This document shows positions 45,350 through 54,484 of a stretch of 64,000 bases of DNA, one piece after another. Within the stretch, counting starts at the first letter, position 1; each line of letters begins with the position of its first letter. This stretch comes from Caballeronia sp. TF1N1 (lineage in GTDB: Bacteria; Pseudomonadota; Gammaproteobacteria; Burkholderiales; Burkholderiaceae): the NCBI RefSeq assembly GCF_022878925.1, contig NZ_CP084628.1, positions 434,001-498,000 of the forward strand, given 5' to 3'. Under the pieces are notes generated by a model. It did not search any database, had not been told where the DNA came from, and saw only the letters and a program-made list of their open reading frames with translations. Both the position numbers and the translations under genes were made by a program.

Positions 45350-46540
45350 ATGAACGCCTCTTTCGAATCTTCCACGCGCGACGCGTCTCACGTCGGCGTC
45401 TATGTTCATCCCGCCGATGCAAACGCCGGCCAATGGACCGTCAGTCACGCGGACCGGCCGCATCTGTATCGCATCCTGCATCGTCTGAATGCGGGCGAAG
45501 TCCGTGTCGATACAGTGGTCGATCTCGACAATCTCGAAGCCAAGCTGCAAAAGTGGCGGCGTGAAGGCTTCGTGAAGCATCGGGAAGATCAGGCGTCTTC
45601 GCCTAATCGTCATGCGTTCATGCAGGACTTGAAGCGCGCGGCCGTTGCAAGCGTGGGCGTCGTGAGCATGGTGGGCAGCACGGTCATCGACTCCGTGCCC
45701 ATGCCGACGGGTGCGGGCGGACCCTTCGTTCCCGCACGGAACCCGGCCTATCTCTTCGCGGCACGCTCACGCGACATCCTCTTGGACATCGTCGAGAACC
45801 GGCGCCTATTGCTGATCGGGCATACGGGAACGGGCAAGACGAGCCTCATCGAACAAGTCGCCGCGCATACGAATCAGGGCGTGCTGCGCTCGAACATGAA
45901 CGGCCAGACGACAGTCGGCGACTTCGTCGGCTTCTGGACCGTCAAGGGCGGCGAGACTATCTGGATCGACGGCGTGTTGCCCACCGCCATGCGCGAAGGT
46001 CTCTGGCTGATCGTCGACGAAGTGGACTTCGCCGAACCCGCTATACTCGCCGTCCTCACCGCCGTGCTGGAACCCGGCGGACGTCTCCTGCTCAAGGAGA
46101 AGGGCAACGAGATCGTGACGCCGCATCCCTCGTTTAGATTGTTTGCGACAGCCAATGCAGTCGGCGCGATGAGTCAATATCGGCACTTGTATCAGGGCGC
46201 CAACGTGATGAACGAGGCGTTCCTCGACCGCTGGCGCGTGTATCAATTCGACTACCTTTCTCCCGCCGATGAAGCCGAGGTGCTCATGCGTACCTTCGGC
46301 GAAGGCGTGAGCGCATCCATGGCGACGACGCTTGCCTCCATCGCGGCGGACTGTCGCGCTGCCTTCGCGCGCGAAGATCTGTCGAGCGCGTTCTCCACGC
46401 GCAGACTGCTCGACTGGACCGCGCTCATGCTGAGAAGCGGCGACCCGGAAGCCGCCGCGGGTCCGACGATCTACGCCAAGGTCAGCGCCGAGGACGCCGC
46501 GTTGATCCGCGATATCGTGCAGCATTACATCGCGAGATGA
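45350..46540 (+). CDS. MoxR-type AAA+ ATPase (CobS-like) with N-terminal extension
   Basis: 396 residues. After a 125-residue N-terminal region with HVGVYVHPADANAGQWTV and a basic helix, the AAA+ module has Walker A GHTGTGKT at 157-164, Walker B LWLIVDEVD, sensor FATANAV and arginine finger near FLDRWRVYQFD. Such ATPases work with a VWA partner to insert metals or remodel complexes. Its stop overlaps the VWA gene (ATGA), so the two are made together. No chelatase large subunit is nearby. Confidence 0.9.
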   Translation: MNASFESSTRDASHVGVYVHPADANAGQWTVSHADRPHLYRILHRLNAGEVRVDTVVDLDNLEAKLQKWRREGFVKHREDQASSPNRHAFMQDLKRAAVASVGVVSMVGSTVIDSVPMPTGAGGPFVPARNPAYLFAARSRDILLDIVENRRLLLIGHTGTGKTSLIEQVAAHTNQGVLRSNMNGQTTVGDFVGFWTVKGGETIWIDGVLPTAMREGLWLIVDEVDFAEPAILAVLTAVLEPGGRLLLKEKGNEIVTPHPSFRLFATANAVGAMSQYRHLYQGANVMNEAFLDRWRVYQFDYLSPADEAEVLMRTFGEGVSASMATTLASIAADCRAAFAREDLSSAFSTRRLLDWTALMLRSGDPEAAAGPTIYAKVSAEDAALIRDIVQHYIAR

Positions 46541-48210
46541 ACGCATCGACGCCGATGGATGACGACAATCTCGCGAAGCTCGCGCGCACGCTGGCTCGTC
46601 GTGACGATCTGGAAATCGGCTTCTCACCGGACGGGCCTGTTGTGCGCGGCAAGCTGCTTTTGCTGCCGGATACGCTCGACCCGACGACGCAAAACGACAT
46701 GGTTAAGGGCTATCTCGACTTGCTCGTCGCGCGGCATTGTCATTGCGATTCAGACGCACTCGACAAGACGGCAGCAGGTGCACGCGGTATCGCTCGCGCA
46801 CTCGACGACAGACGCGCATGCGCCCTTCTGCTCGATGCTTACCCCGGTGCCGAAGCGTTATTGCGTTCGTACCGCGAGCATCGGCAGGAACTCGTGCTTG
46901 GCGGCTGGCAGAAGCTCGGTTGGCGCGAGCAACTTGCTTGGCGCGTCGAACGCGCGCTCTGGAACGAGCAAGCGACGGCCGTGGAGGACACGCCATCGTT
47001 GGGCACGGCGCTTCATGTGATGGAAGATATCCTGCGCGAAGGGCGCGCGAGCGTATCGACGGAACAAAGCGTGCGTCTTGCAATGCGCGCGCTCGTACGC
47101 ATTGCAGCGCTATCGGCGGGCGACATCAACAACATGATGTTCATCGTGGACCACGAGTCGGCATCCGAGCCCGAATACGACGCAAGCAGCGAAGAGTCGA
47201 CGCCCGCGCATTCCAGCGCGGCGCCACTCGACGATTCCTCGCCCGATTCTCAAGGCGATGCCATCGCGCCCGAACGCAATGCATCGCCGATCGAACGACC
47301 GACACGCTCCGTTCCCCTCACCACGGAATTCGATCGCGTGACCGATCTCACCGGCATGGGCGACCCCACCGCATGGCGCAAGCTGCGCACGCTGGCGCGC
47401 GCACAAACAGGGCCGTTGAAGGCACGTCTTGAACGCGCATTGAAGGCCGACGAACAAACGCACTGGCAGCGCGAACAGGAACGCGGCGAACTCGACCGGC
47501 CGTCGCTCATGCGTCTTGCAACATCGCCTGGCTATCGCACGCCGTTTCGTGCGGCACGCGCGCGTCCCGGCCGCGATGCCGCCGTCACGCTGCTGATCGA
47601 TCGAAGCGGCTCCATGGCTGGGCGCAAGATCGAACTTGCACGGCTATGCGCGACCGCGCTGTGCGACGCGCTCGAACAACTCGGCTTCGCGTGCGAAGTG
47701 CTGGGCTATAGCTCGATAGAAGACGCGGACATGCGCGCTTATTACGAGCGCTGGCTCTCTAGTGGACACACGCCGCCCGAAGGCTTCAATCGCTTTGTCG
47801 AAAGACTCGATTTGCAAGTCTTTAAGCGCTTCGATTCGGCCAATCTCAGCGGGCTTGCGCGCATAGCATGCGGCCACGAAAATCCCGATGGCGAAGCGCT
47901 GACCTGGGCCGCCGAACGATTGCTCGCGAGACGTGCGCGCCGTCGCATACTGATGGTTTTGTCGGACGGTTATCCGGCGACGGGAGAAGGTCATCCCGCG
48001 CTTTTGCGTAGCGATCTGCGCGAGCGTGTGCGCGAAGTGCTCGCGCGTAAGGTGGAACTCATCGGTATCGGAATACTCGATGACGCGGTCGAAGAGTTCT
48101 ATCCCGTATGCAGCGTCGTGGAAGAGCTTCAGCAGTTGCCCGCGGCGGCGTTCGAAGTGCTGGGGCAGACACTGCTCGGGCATCGGGAATGGATGCTGGA
48201 ACACATCTAA
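46537..48210 (+). CDS. VWA-domain protein, CobT-like partner of the MoxR ATPase
   Basis: 557 residues. An N-terminal helical domain (about 1-220), an acidic Ser/Glu/Asp linker (about 205-250), and a C-terminal von Willebrand A domain with MIDAS motif D355-RSGS, followed by LSDGYPATGEGHP and a conserved Thr/Asp. The domain order matches CobT-type proteins. It binds a metal at MIDAS and contacts the ATPase hexamer. The target complex is not encoded nearby. Stop codon overlaps the tail of the AraC fragment on the other strand. Confidence 0.9.
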   Translation: MNASTPMDDDNLAKLARTLARRDDLEIGFSPDGPVVRGKLLLLPDTLDPTTQNDMVKGYLDLLVARHCHCDSDALDKTAAGARGIARALDDRRACALLLDAYPGAEALLRSYREHRQELVLGGWQKLGWREQLAWRVERALWNEQATAVEDTPSLGTALHVMEDILREGRASVSTEQSVRLAMRALVRIAALSAGDINNMMFIVDHESASEPEYDASSEESTPAHSSAAPLDDSSPDSQGDAIAPERNASPIERPTRSVPLTTEFDRVTDLTGMGDPTAWRKLRTLARAQTGPLKARLERALKADEQTHWQREQERGELDRPSLMRLATSPGYRTPFRAARARPGRDAAVTLLIDRSGSMAGRKIELARLCATALCDALEQLGFACEVLGYSSIEDADMRAYYERWLSSGHTPPEGFNRFVERLDLQVFKRFDSANLSGLARIACGHENPDGEALTWAAERLLARRARRRILMVLSDGYPATGEGHPALLRSDLRERVREVLARKVELIGIGILDDAVEEFYPVCSVVEELQQLPAAAFEVLGQTLLGHREWMLEHI

Positions 48211-48281
48211 ACGCGCTTCCTCGCCATATAGCGGCCGGGCGTCGTGCCGAAGGTGCGGCGAAACACATCGATGAATGCGCT
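48207..48281 (-). pseudogene. AraC regulator, C-terminal fragment
   Basis: The minus strand encodes SAFIDVFRRTFGTTPGRYMA then RKRV and a stop, the exact end of an AraC/XylS DNA-binding domain. The frame enters from the dehydrogenase N-terminal fragment at about 48282, so about 180 codons of the regulator are missing. Its N terminus is found 260 bases away on the other strand. Confidence 0.8.
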
Positions 48282-48282
48282 G

Positions 48283-48381
48283 ATTGACCTGAACGATGTG
48301 GTGTTCTGGCGTTGCGACGGGTTCGGCGAAGTCGCCGTAGAACGGTTGCTGTCCTGCTGCATTGACGATTGCGGCTTTCAT
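48283..48381 (-). pseudogene. Zinc-type dehydrogenase/quinone oxidoreductase, N-terminal fragment
   Basis: On the minus strand ATG at 48381 gives MKAAIVNAAGQQPFYGDFAE and continues to HHIVQVN, a clear start of a quinone-oxidoreductase/alcohol dehydrogenase. After 33 codons the sequence switches to the AraC tail. The matching C-terminal part lies on the plus strand at 48638-49105. Confidence 0.8.
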
Positions 48382-48468
48382 AGTGCCTCCATGACGAATG
48401 CATCCAGTCTAGCCATGCGAGCGCGGCCAATCTCCGGTATAAAAGCCAATCGAAACGGCAAACCGGCC
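48382..48468. promoter_or_regulatory. Displaced divergent promoter region
   Basis: About 87 bases between the two start codons of the broken AraC and dehydrogenase genes. It appears to be their original shared promoter, now inverted with the two gene starts. Confidence 0.5.
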
Positions 48469-48636
48469 ATGACTACACCGCTCATTCGCCCCGACCTTGT
48501 CACTTCGCAAGACGGGCCTTTTCTCGCTGCCGCCGAACACACGCAAGCCGCGCCACGCGAAATGTCCCTGCACAGTCACGCGCGCGGACAGTTGATGGGC
48601 GGGTTGAGCGGCCTCATGTCGATAGGTCTCGAATCT
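48469..48636 (+). pseudogene. AraC regulator, N-terminal fragment
   Basis: ATG at 48469 opens MTTPLIRPDLVTSQDGPFLA and continues to LHSHARGQLMGGLSGLM, the start of an AraC protein with a cupin sensor (cupin His in LHSHARGQL). After about 56 codons it runs into the dehydrogenase C-terminal part and loses frame. Its C terminus lies on the opposite strand at 48207-48281. Confidence 0.75.
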
Positions 48637-48637
48637 A

Positions 48638-49105
48638 GGGCGCAACGCGGCGGTGCTCGACGCGCTGCGCGAAGCCGGCGCCGATGTCACGATCGCCCTT
48701 AATGAAAACGAGGATGCGATGTCGCGTGCTTTCGAAGCGCAGTTCGCGGAAGGCGTCGATATCGTGCTCGACTATCTCTGGGGTCCTGGTGCGCGTGCCT
48801 TGTTGATCGCCGCCGCGAAAGCGTTGGACGATGGCCGTGTCATGCGCTTCGTGCAGATCGGCTCGATTGGCGGCGCCGAGATCGGCTTGCCGGGCGCCGT
48901 GTTGCGCTCCACTGCAATCACGTTGATGGGCAGCGGGATCGGCAGCGTTGCACTGCCGCGCTTGCTCGAATGCGTGAAGGCGGTACTGAACGCGGCTGCA
49001 TCGGGAGCATTACGTGTCGATGCAAAAGCGGTGCCGCTCTCGCAGTTGAGCGAGCACTGGGACGGCAACGACAGCAAACAGCGCACGGTGTTCGTCATGC
49101 GTTGA
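48638..49105 (+). pseudogene. Zinc-type dehydrogenase/quinone oxidoreductase, C-terminal fragment
   Basis: Plus-strand frame enters at GRNAAVLDALREAGAD, the second half of the NADPH-binding Rossmann domain, and continues through VDIVLDYLWGPGARALLIAA to a normal end with RTVFVMR. The first half of the Rossmann fold and the catalytic domain are absent. The upstream 33 codons of the gene are on the minus strand at 48283-48381. An internal GTG could start a truncated product, but it would lack the substrate domain. Confidence 0.8.
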
Positions 49106-49130
49106 AGTTTAAAGTCCCGGCGCACCGCTC

Positions 49131-50096
49131 TCAGCGCAAGTCCGCGCGAAGGTCCCGCACACCGCGTCCCAGGCGTTGACGCAAGAGCGTGCGCAGCGTT
49201 GCGCCATCGACATAACCGACTTCGGCCGCGATAGCTTCGAGGTCGAGACCGCTGCCATGCAAAAGCGCCTGCGCGCGTTCCACCCGCAGATCCTGAAAGT
49301 ACGCGAGCGGAGACTTGCCGAGCACGTCCTGACACCGGCGTTGCAGCGAACGCGTGCTCGTCGCAAGCGCGCTGGCGGCCTCCTGAAGCGAGAAGCCTGA
49401 CTTGAGGTGCTCTCGCGACCATCGCTCGAAACGCAGAATGAGCGGATCGGCTTGCGCCAGATGATTGGGGATCATGTAAGGCGCTTGGGAGGAGCGAAGG
49501 TCCGCAAGCAGATAACGCGACACCAAATTCGAGAGTTCTGGGCTTGCCTTGCGGATCAGCCACAACGCCAGATCAAGATGTCCCAGTGCCGCGCCGGCCG
49601 TCACGCCCACATCGGTCGGCACGAGCATGCGCGATTCGTCGAGCAGCACATGCGGATAGCGCTGCCGGAAAAACGGACCGAGCCACCAGGTCGTCGTCGC
49701 TTCGCGATGATCGAGCAGCCCGGTTTCCGCCAGCAGGAACGTGCCGATGCACGACGCTGCGATAAGCGCGCCCTCGTCGTGCCATTGCAGCAGTTGCGCT
49801 CTGGCCTTTCTCACATCCGGCCGTTCGAGCGCGGGAACGAGCAACTCGGGTGTGCCGGTGCTCAATGCCGGCACGATCACCCAGTCGGGCTTCAGGTCGG
49901 CTGCAACCGGCCGAACCGGAATGCCGAATCCCTGCGCCGAGCGGACCTTCTTGCGCACACCGACCAGCGAAACATCGAACCGAGGCGCACCGCCCGTGGC
50001 CTGAGCGGAGAACTTGTTGGCGAGCGTGAACGCATCGAGCAGGACCGTGAGCCCGGTATCGAACAGGCCTTCCAAAGCGACGATTGAAATTCGCAT
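49131..50096 (-). CDS. GlxA family transcriptional regulator (DJ-1/PfpI + AraC)
   Basis: 321 residues: an N-terminal class I glutamine amidotransferase-like (DJ-1/PfpI) sensor domain (1-175) with the nucleophile-elbow Cys116 in AASCIGTFLLAETG, and a C-terminal AraC domain (about 215-310, with LQEAASALATSTRSLQRRC). Members control catabolic genes. It is divergent from the small isomerase-like gene at 50206, the likely target. The ligand is unknown. Confidence 0.93.
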   Translation of the reverse strand: MRISIVALEGLFDTGLTVLLDAFTLANKFSAQATGGAPRFDVSLVGVRKKVRSAQGFGIPVRPVAADLKPDWVIVPALSTGTPELLVPALERPDVRKARAQLLQWHDEGALIAASCIGTFLLAETGLLDHREATTTWWLGPFFRQRYPHVLLDESRMLVPTDVGVTAGAALGHLDLALWLIRKASPELSNLVSRYLLADLRSSQAPYMIPNHLAQADPLILRFERWSREHLKSGFSLQEAASALATSTRSLQRRCQDVLGKSPLAYFQDLRVERAQALLHGSGLDLEAIAAEVGYVDGATLRTLLRQRLGRGVRDLRADLR

Positions 50097-50205
50097 GGCG
50101 TAAATGCCCTCAAAGTTGGCATTTGCGACGATACCGGTTTTTGCGCCCTAAGACTACAGTGAGCTCCGTTGTACATCGCAACGCAGTCAAGGAAGGAGTT
50201 CACCC

Positions 50206-50499
50206 ATGAAGGTATTCGCAGTTGGATCGATCACCAATCCGCCCACACCGGAGCAGCAGCAAAGGATCATGCCGAAGGAGGTTCCGCATACCCTGCAACT
50301 TTATCTCGATGGCAAGATCGAGCAATTCTGGTTCCGTCAGGACCGTCCGGGCGTGATGTTTCTGATGGACGTCGAATCGGTCGACGCGGCCCGAGCGGAA
50401 GTCGGCGCGCTGCCGCTGACCGAAGGCGGTTTCATGACTTTCGACCTGATTCAGGTGGGTCCGCTCGCGCCGCTTGGGCGGTTGATTCAGAAGGGCTGA
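50206..50499 (+). CDS. Muconolactone-isomerase-like small protein
   Basis: 97 residues with the ferredoxin-like fold of muconolactone delta-isomerase/YciI relatives: a first strand MKVFAVGSITN, a long helix, then VMFLMDVESVDAARAEV and LPLTEGGFMTFDLIQVGPL. AAGGAG lies before the ATG. It is divergent from the GlxA regulator. A lone member without catechol genes, so an isomerase role is not proven. Confidence 0.85.
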   Translation: MKVFAVGSITNPPTPEQQQRIMPKEVPHTLQLYLDGKIEQFWFRQDRPGVMFLMDVESVDAARAEVGALPLTEGGFMTFDLIQVGPLAPLGRLIQKG

Positions 50500-50517
50500 T
50501 CAGGCGCGTCATGAAAG

Positions 50518-50550
50518 TCGAAGGGCGGCCATTCATCGGCCGCCCTTCGA
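50518..50550. terminator. Strong hairpin terminator between convergent genes
   Basis: Perfect 13-bp stem, TCGAAGGGCGGCC and its complement, around a seven-base loop. It ends the leftward sugar operon and the rightward small gene. T tracts are short. Confidence 0.75.
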
Positions 50551-50569
50551 CACGCTACTTCGCAAACGT

Positions 50570-51592
50570 CTACTTCTTTCCGTCGATCACCGCGACGACC
50601 TCATCCCGCGTGTATTCCTTGTTAGCCAGTGCGCCCGTTGGCGTCTTGGCCAACACCGCGTCCAGTTCTTCAGGCTTCACTTCGAGCACCGGCATGCGGA
50701 TATCGTGCGGAATCTTCTTCCCGGCCAGCACCTGCTGCGTGACCCAGAACGCAAACGACGAAGCCCCCGGCGGAATGGTCACCGACATGGTCTCGTAGCC
50801 GGTCTTCTTCTGCTCCGCCCACCACGCCAGTTCTTCCTGCCGGTTGCCGAGGATGATGATAGGCGTCGGCCGGCCCGCCGCCTTGATGGCCTGCGCCGTA
50901 CCGAAGCCATCGCCGCCTTGCGTGACCACGCCATCGATCTGCGGCAGGGTCGGCAAGATACCCGCAACCTGCTTCTGCGCCACGGTTTGCGTCCAGTCGC
51001 CATGCACCGAACCGACGATCTTCAGGCCCGGATACTTCTTGAGCTGATCGACGATACCCTGATGAATCTCGTCATCCACGGAAACGCCCGCGAGCCCGCG
51101 AATTTCCAGCAAGTTGCCCTTGCCGTTCAGACGCTTCGCCAGATAATCCACCTGCATGCGCCCCATGCCCTGAAAATCCACGGCGATGCGATACGCGCAC
51201 GGTTCGGTCGCGATGCCGTCGAACGACACGACCGTCACGCCCGCGCCGCACGCCTGCTTGATGACGCCATTGAGCGCGGAGGGCGAGACGGCATCGACGG
51301 CAATGGCCTTGAAGCCCTGCAAAATGAGATTCTGAATCTGCTGGACCTGTTCGGTCGCCTGACTCTCGGCGGTCGTAAAGGTGGGTGCGGCCGCGACGAC
51401 CTTTTGCTTTACAGCCGGGTCCGCCACGTTCGCCCAGCTCTTCAACATCTGCTGACGCCAGCTATTGCCCGCGTAGTTGTTCGAAAGCGCGATCTTGAGC
51501 GACGAAGTATCGCCCGTCGCGACTTGCGCCGATGCGCTTGCCGACAACGCCACGAAGCAGGCGCCGGCAAGAAACGACAATACTGTTTTCAC
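50570..51592 (-). CDS. ABC sugar-binding protein, second copy (RbsB-like)
   Basis: 340 residues of the periplasmic-binding-protein type 1 (sugar) family. Signal peptide ends at SASAQ. The mature start VATGDTSSLKIALSNNYAGN and the core IQNLILQGFKAIAVDAVSPS are shared with the other binding protein of the operon at 56039-57067, so they are paralogues. The start is GTG with AAGGAG eight bases upstream. Last gene of the operon, 26 bases after the SMP-30 gene. Confidence 0.94.
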   Translation of the reverse strand: MKTVLSFLAGACFVALSASASAQVATGDTSSLKIALSNNYAGNSWRQQMLKSWANVADPAVKQKVVAAAPTFTTAESQATEQVQQIQNLILQGFKAIAVDAVSPSALNGVIKQACGAGVTVVSFDGIATEPCAYRIAVDFQGMGRMQVDYLAKRLNGKGNLLEIRGLAGVSVDDEIHQGIVDQLKKYPGLKIVGSVHGDWTQTVAQKQVAGILPTLPQIDGVVTQGGDGFGTAQAIKAAGRPTPIIILGNRQEELAWWAEQKKTGYETMSVTIPPGASSFAFWVTQQVLAGKKIPHDIRMPVLEVKPEELDAVLAKTPTGALANKEYTRDEVVAVIDGKK

Positions 51593-51618
51593 GTTGCTGT
51601 CTCCTTGTAGATGTGTCT

Positions 51619-52527
51619 TTATCGTCCGACGCCGCGCACGCTCACGGCCACGGAATAGAGTGAAGAAGTCGCCGCGATGAACAAGCGATCGCGATTCAAC
51701 CCGCCGAAGGTCAGGTTCGCCACCACTTCGGGAATGAGTATCTTGCCGAGCAACGTGCCGTCCGGCGCATAACAGTGCACGCCGTCTTCCGCGCTCGTCC
51801 AGACATTGCCATGTTCGTCCAGACGCAAGCCATCCGGCACGCCGCTTGGCATGTCCACGAACACGCGGCTATTGCGCAGCGCTCCGTCCTTCGCGACATC
51901 GAACACGCGGATATGACGCGGCGCGGTGTCGTCGTGCGATGCCGCCGAATCGGCGATATACAGCAATGACTCGTCCGGCGAGAACGCAAGACCGTTCGGC
52001 TTGACGAAGTCATCGCAAACCAGCCGCACGTGCGTGTCGTCGGGGGAGACGCAATATACGTTGCATCGGCCGATCTCGCTTGGCGCACGATGCCCTTCGT
52101 AATCGCTCATGATCCCGTAATCGGGGTCCGTGAACCAGATCGCGCCGTGTGAATCGACCACCACGTCGTTCGGTGAATTGAGCCGCTTGCCTTCGTATTC
52201 CGATGCAATCACGACGATGCTGCCATCGTGCTCCGTGCGCGTCACGCGGCGCGCGCCATGCTCGCAACTCACGAGCCGCCCTTCGCGGTCGCGCGTATTG
52301 CCGTTGCTGTAATTCGACGGCGCGCGAAACACGCCCACGCCCATGCCTGGCGCCCAGCGCAACATGCGGTTGTTGGGAATGTCGCTCCAGATGAGCATGT
52401 CCGCCGCCGGAAAATACACCGGACCCTCGGCCCACAGACAATCGCCCGTGATCTTCTGCAGTGGCGCATTGCCCTGCATCAGCCACTTGAAACGCGCGTC
52501 GTGAATCTCGAACTCTCCTGACTTCAT
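51619..52527 (-). CDS. SMP-30/gluconolactonase family lactonase
   Basis: 302 residues, six-bladed propeller that hydrolyses aldonolactones. Metal and substrate residues: Glu in CLWAEGPVYF, Asn in NSPNDVVVDSHGAIWFTDPD, and Asp in ADSAAS/VPDGLRLDEHGN. AGGAGG precedes the ATG. No signal peptide, so cytoplasmic. Position inside the sugar ABC operon suggests an oxidative, non-phosphorylating sugar pathway, with the dehydrogenase and dehydratase encoded elsewhere. Confidence 0.93.
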   Translation of the reverse strand: MKSGEFEIHDARFKWLMQGNAPLQKITGDCLWAEGPVYFPAADMLIWSDIPNNRMLRWAPGMGVGVFRAPSNYSNGNTRDREGRLVSCEHGARRVTRTEHDGSIVVIASEYEGKRLNSPNDVVVDSHGAIWFTDPDYGIMSDYEGHRAPSEIGRCNVYCVSPDDTHVRLVCDDFVKPNGLAFSPDESLLYIADSAASHDDTAPRHIRVFDVAKDGALRNSRVFVDMPSGVPDGLRLDEHGNVWTSAEDGVHCYAPDGTLLGKILIPEVVANLTFGGLNRDRLFIAATSSLYSVAVSVRGVGR

Positions 52528-52553
52528 GTGTCTCCTCCTTTTTTGAATCCGTT

Positions 52554-53525
52554 TCAGCGCACCACCTTGCCGCCCGCAGCCACCGTCACCGCAATGATGA
52601 GCACGCCATACACGATGGAGCGCACGCCCGCATCCGCACCTACCGCGTTGAGCACGGCATTCGTGAGAAAGAGGAACATGGACGCGCCCCACACGCCCGT
52701 GATGGTCGGCTTGCCGCCTGTCACGAGCGTGCCGCCGATCACGACCACCGCAATCGATATGAGCATGTATTCCACGCCCATGTCGAGCGATGCGCCGCCC
52801 GATACCGAAGCGAGCAGCAAGGCCGTGAGCGCGGCGATCATCGAAGAAAGCACGTACGCGATGCAGCGCGTGCGGTGCACGTTCACGCCCGCAAGCCATG
52901 CCGCGCGCGAGTTCTGACCGATAGCGGAAAGCTGGCGCCCATACACCGCGCGATGCAAGAGCACGCCCAGCACGAGGGATAGAACCAGCGCCACGAGCGC
53001 GATATACGGCACGTTGAGGAAGCGTCCCGTCGCAAAGGCTCCGAGCGCGGGAGGTGGCGGTGGCAGTTGCCGTCCTTGCGTGATGGCGACCGACTGAATG
53101 ATGAAGCTCGACGACAGCGTGGCGATGATCGGCGGAATGCGCAGCAAGCGAATCAATGCGTAATTCACGAGGCCGATCACGATCCCCACGCCCAGCACCG
53201 CCGCGATGCCGAGTGCAATGCCGCCGTTCGTGCCGCCCATCACGTGCATGCCGACGACGCCCGCAAGCGCTATCGTCGATGGCACCGACAAGTCGATATT
53301 GCCCACGCCCGACGTGATGACGAGCATCTGCCCGAGCCCGACGAGCACCATGAAGACGCCGTAAGTGAGCGCGGTCTGCGCGACATTGCTCGCAATGCCG
53401 AAGCCGAAGATCACGACGATGGCGAACCACACCAGCACCGCGCCGACGAACGACCAGGCCCAGGGCGCCTGAATGCTCTTGAGGCGCGTCCAGGTGCTTC
53501 CATTCTTGTCCGCGAATGTGTTCAT
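52554..53525 (-). CDS. Ribose-type ABC permease 2
   Basis: 323 residues with about eight to ten helices, RbsC/BPD_transp_2 family. Motifs: ITSGVGNIDLSVPSTIALAG, AIGQNSRAAWLAGVNVHRTR and VVVIGGTLVTGGKPTI. ATG overlaps the stop of the previous permease (ATGA). The pair forms a heterodimeric channel. Confidence 0.94.
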   Translation of the reverse strand: MNTFADKNGSTWTRLKSIQAPWAWSFVGAVLVWFAIVVIFGFGIASNVAQTALTYGVFMVLVGLGQMLVITSGVGNIDLSVPSTIALAGVVGMHVMGGTNGGIALGIAAVLGVGIVIGLVNYALIRLLRIPPIIATLSSSFIIQSVAITQGRQLPPPPPALGAFATGRFLNVPYIALVALVLSLVLGVLLHRAVYGRQLSAIGQNSRAAWLAGVNVHRTRCIAYVLSSMIAALTALLLASVSGGASLDMGVEYMLISIAVVVIGGTLVTGGKPTITGVWGASMFLFLTNAVLNAVGADAGVRSIVYGVLIIAVTVAAGGKVVR

Positions 53526-54484
53526 CGGCGCTCTCCACGTTGCAGCAGCACGCGCAACGAAAGCACGACGATGAGAATCGCGCCTTGCATGCCGACCTGC
53601 CAGTCCGACGAAATGTTGAGGAACGCGAGGAACGATGCCGCGAGCGTCAGCGTGATCGCACCCAGCACCGCGCCGATCACCGACACGCGTCCACCGACGA
53701 ATTCGCCGCCGCCGAGGATCACGGCCGCGATGGAAAGCAGCGTGTAACGCAGTGCAAGGTTGGCATCGGCGGAAGTGGTGAGACCGAGCAGCGACAGACC
53801 CGACAGGACGCCGAACACGCCCGCTATGCCATACAGTGTCGCCTTGCTGCGCACGAGCGACCAGCCGAAGCGGCGCATTGCGCGCGGATTGCCGCCCGCA
53901 CCGCGAATGCGCACGCCCGCCGACGAGCGCATGAGCAGCAAGTGACCGATGATCGCGATCAGCACCGACCACACGATAGGCGCGGCGATGAAGGGCGTCT
54001 GATAATTCATTGCGTTGCCGAGCCACGTAGGACTCGTCCCGCCAGGCGACGGCAAGAGCACGATTGCAAGGCCGCTCCACACGAACGAAAGCCCGAGCGT
54101 GACGACGATAGACGGTATCTGCCGCAACTCGATGAGCGCGCCGACAGCCGCGTATGCAAGCACGCAACCGACGAGCGTCAACGCGCCGAGCCACGGCGTC
54201 TTCACGAGCAGCGTCGCGCCGATGCACGCGACGAGACTCACGAATGGCCCGATGGAAAGGTCGAGGTCGTTCACGGTGATGATCGCAAGCTGCGCAAGCG
54301 TGGCGAGCACGATCGGCACGGCGAGATTCAGCAGCAGGCTGGAACCGAAGTAACTCATCACCGTGGGCTGCATGACGAGAATCGGCACCAACACGGCGAC
54401 GAGCGAGATGGCGGGAAGCAAGGCGCGCAAACGTGCTTGCGGATTCGATGCGTTGGCGCGGGTGTTACTACTGGCGGGCGTCAT
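53522..54484 (-). CDS. Ribose-type ABC permease 1
   Basis: 320 residues, same family as its partner; motifs ITVNDLDLSIGPFVSLVACI, GAGGNPRAMRRFGWSL and VILGGGEFVGGRVSVIGA. ATG overlaps the ATPase stop (ATGA). Gly-rich gating segments and about eight to ten helices are visible. Confidence 0.94.
   Translation of the reverse strand: MTPASSNTRANASNPQARLRALLPAISLVAVLVPILVMQPTVMSYFGSSLLLNLAVPIVLATLAQLAIITVNDLDLSIGPFVSLVACIGATLLVKTPWLGALTLVGCVLAYAAVGALIELRQIPSIVVTLGLSFVWSGLAIVLLPSPGGTSPTWLGNAMNYQTPFIAAPIVWSVLIAIIGHLLLMRSSAGVRIRGAGGNPRAMRRFGWSLVRSKATLYGIAGVFGVLSGLSLLGLTTSADANLALRYTLLSIAAVILGGGEFVGGRVSVIGAVLGAITLTLAASFLAFLNISSDWQVGMQGAILIVVLSLRVLLQRGERR

Noticed and set aside
45350..48210. Cobaltochelatase subunits CobS/CobT
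   Set aside because: Domain order is similar but no cobN or cobalamin genes are nearby and the ATPase N terminus differs; kept as generic MoxR/VWA.
48469..49105. Functional fusion of AraC sensor and dehydrogenase
   Set aside because: The AraC part runs out of frame into the dehydrogenase part, so no in-frame fusion exists.
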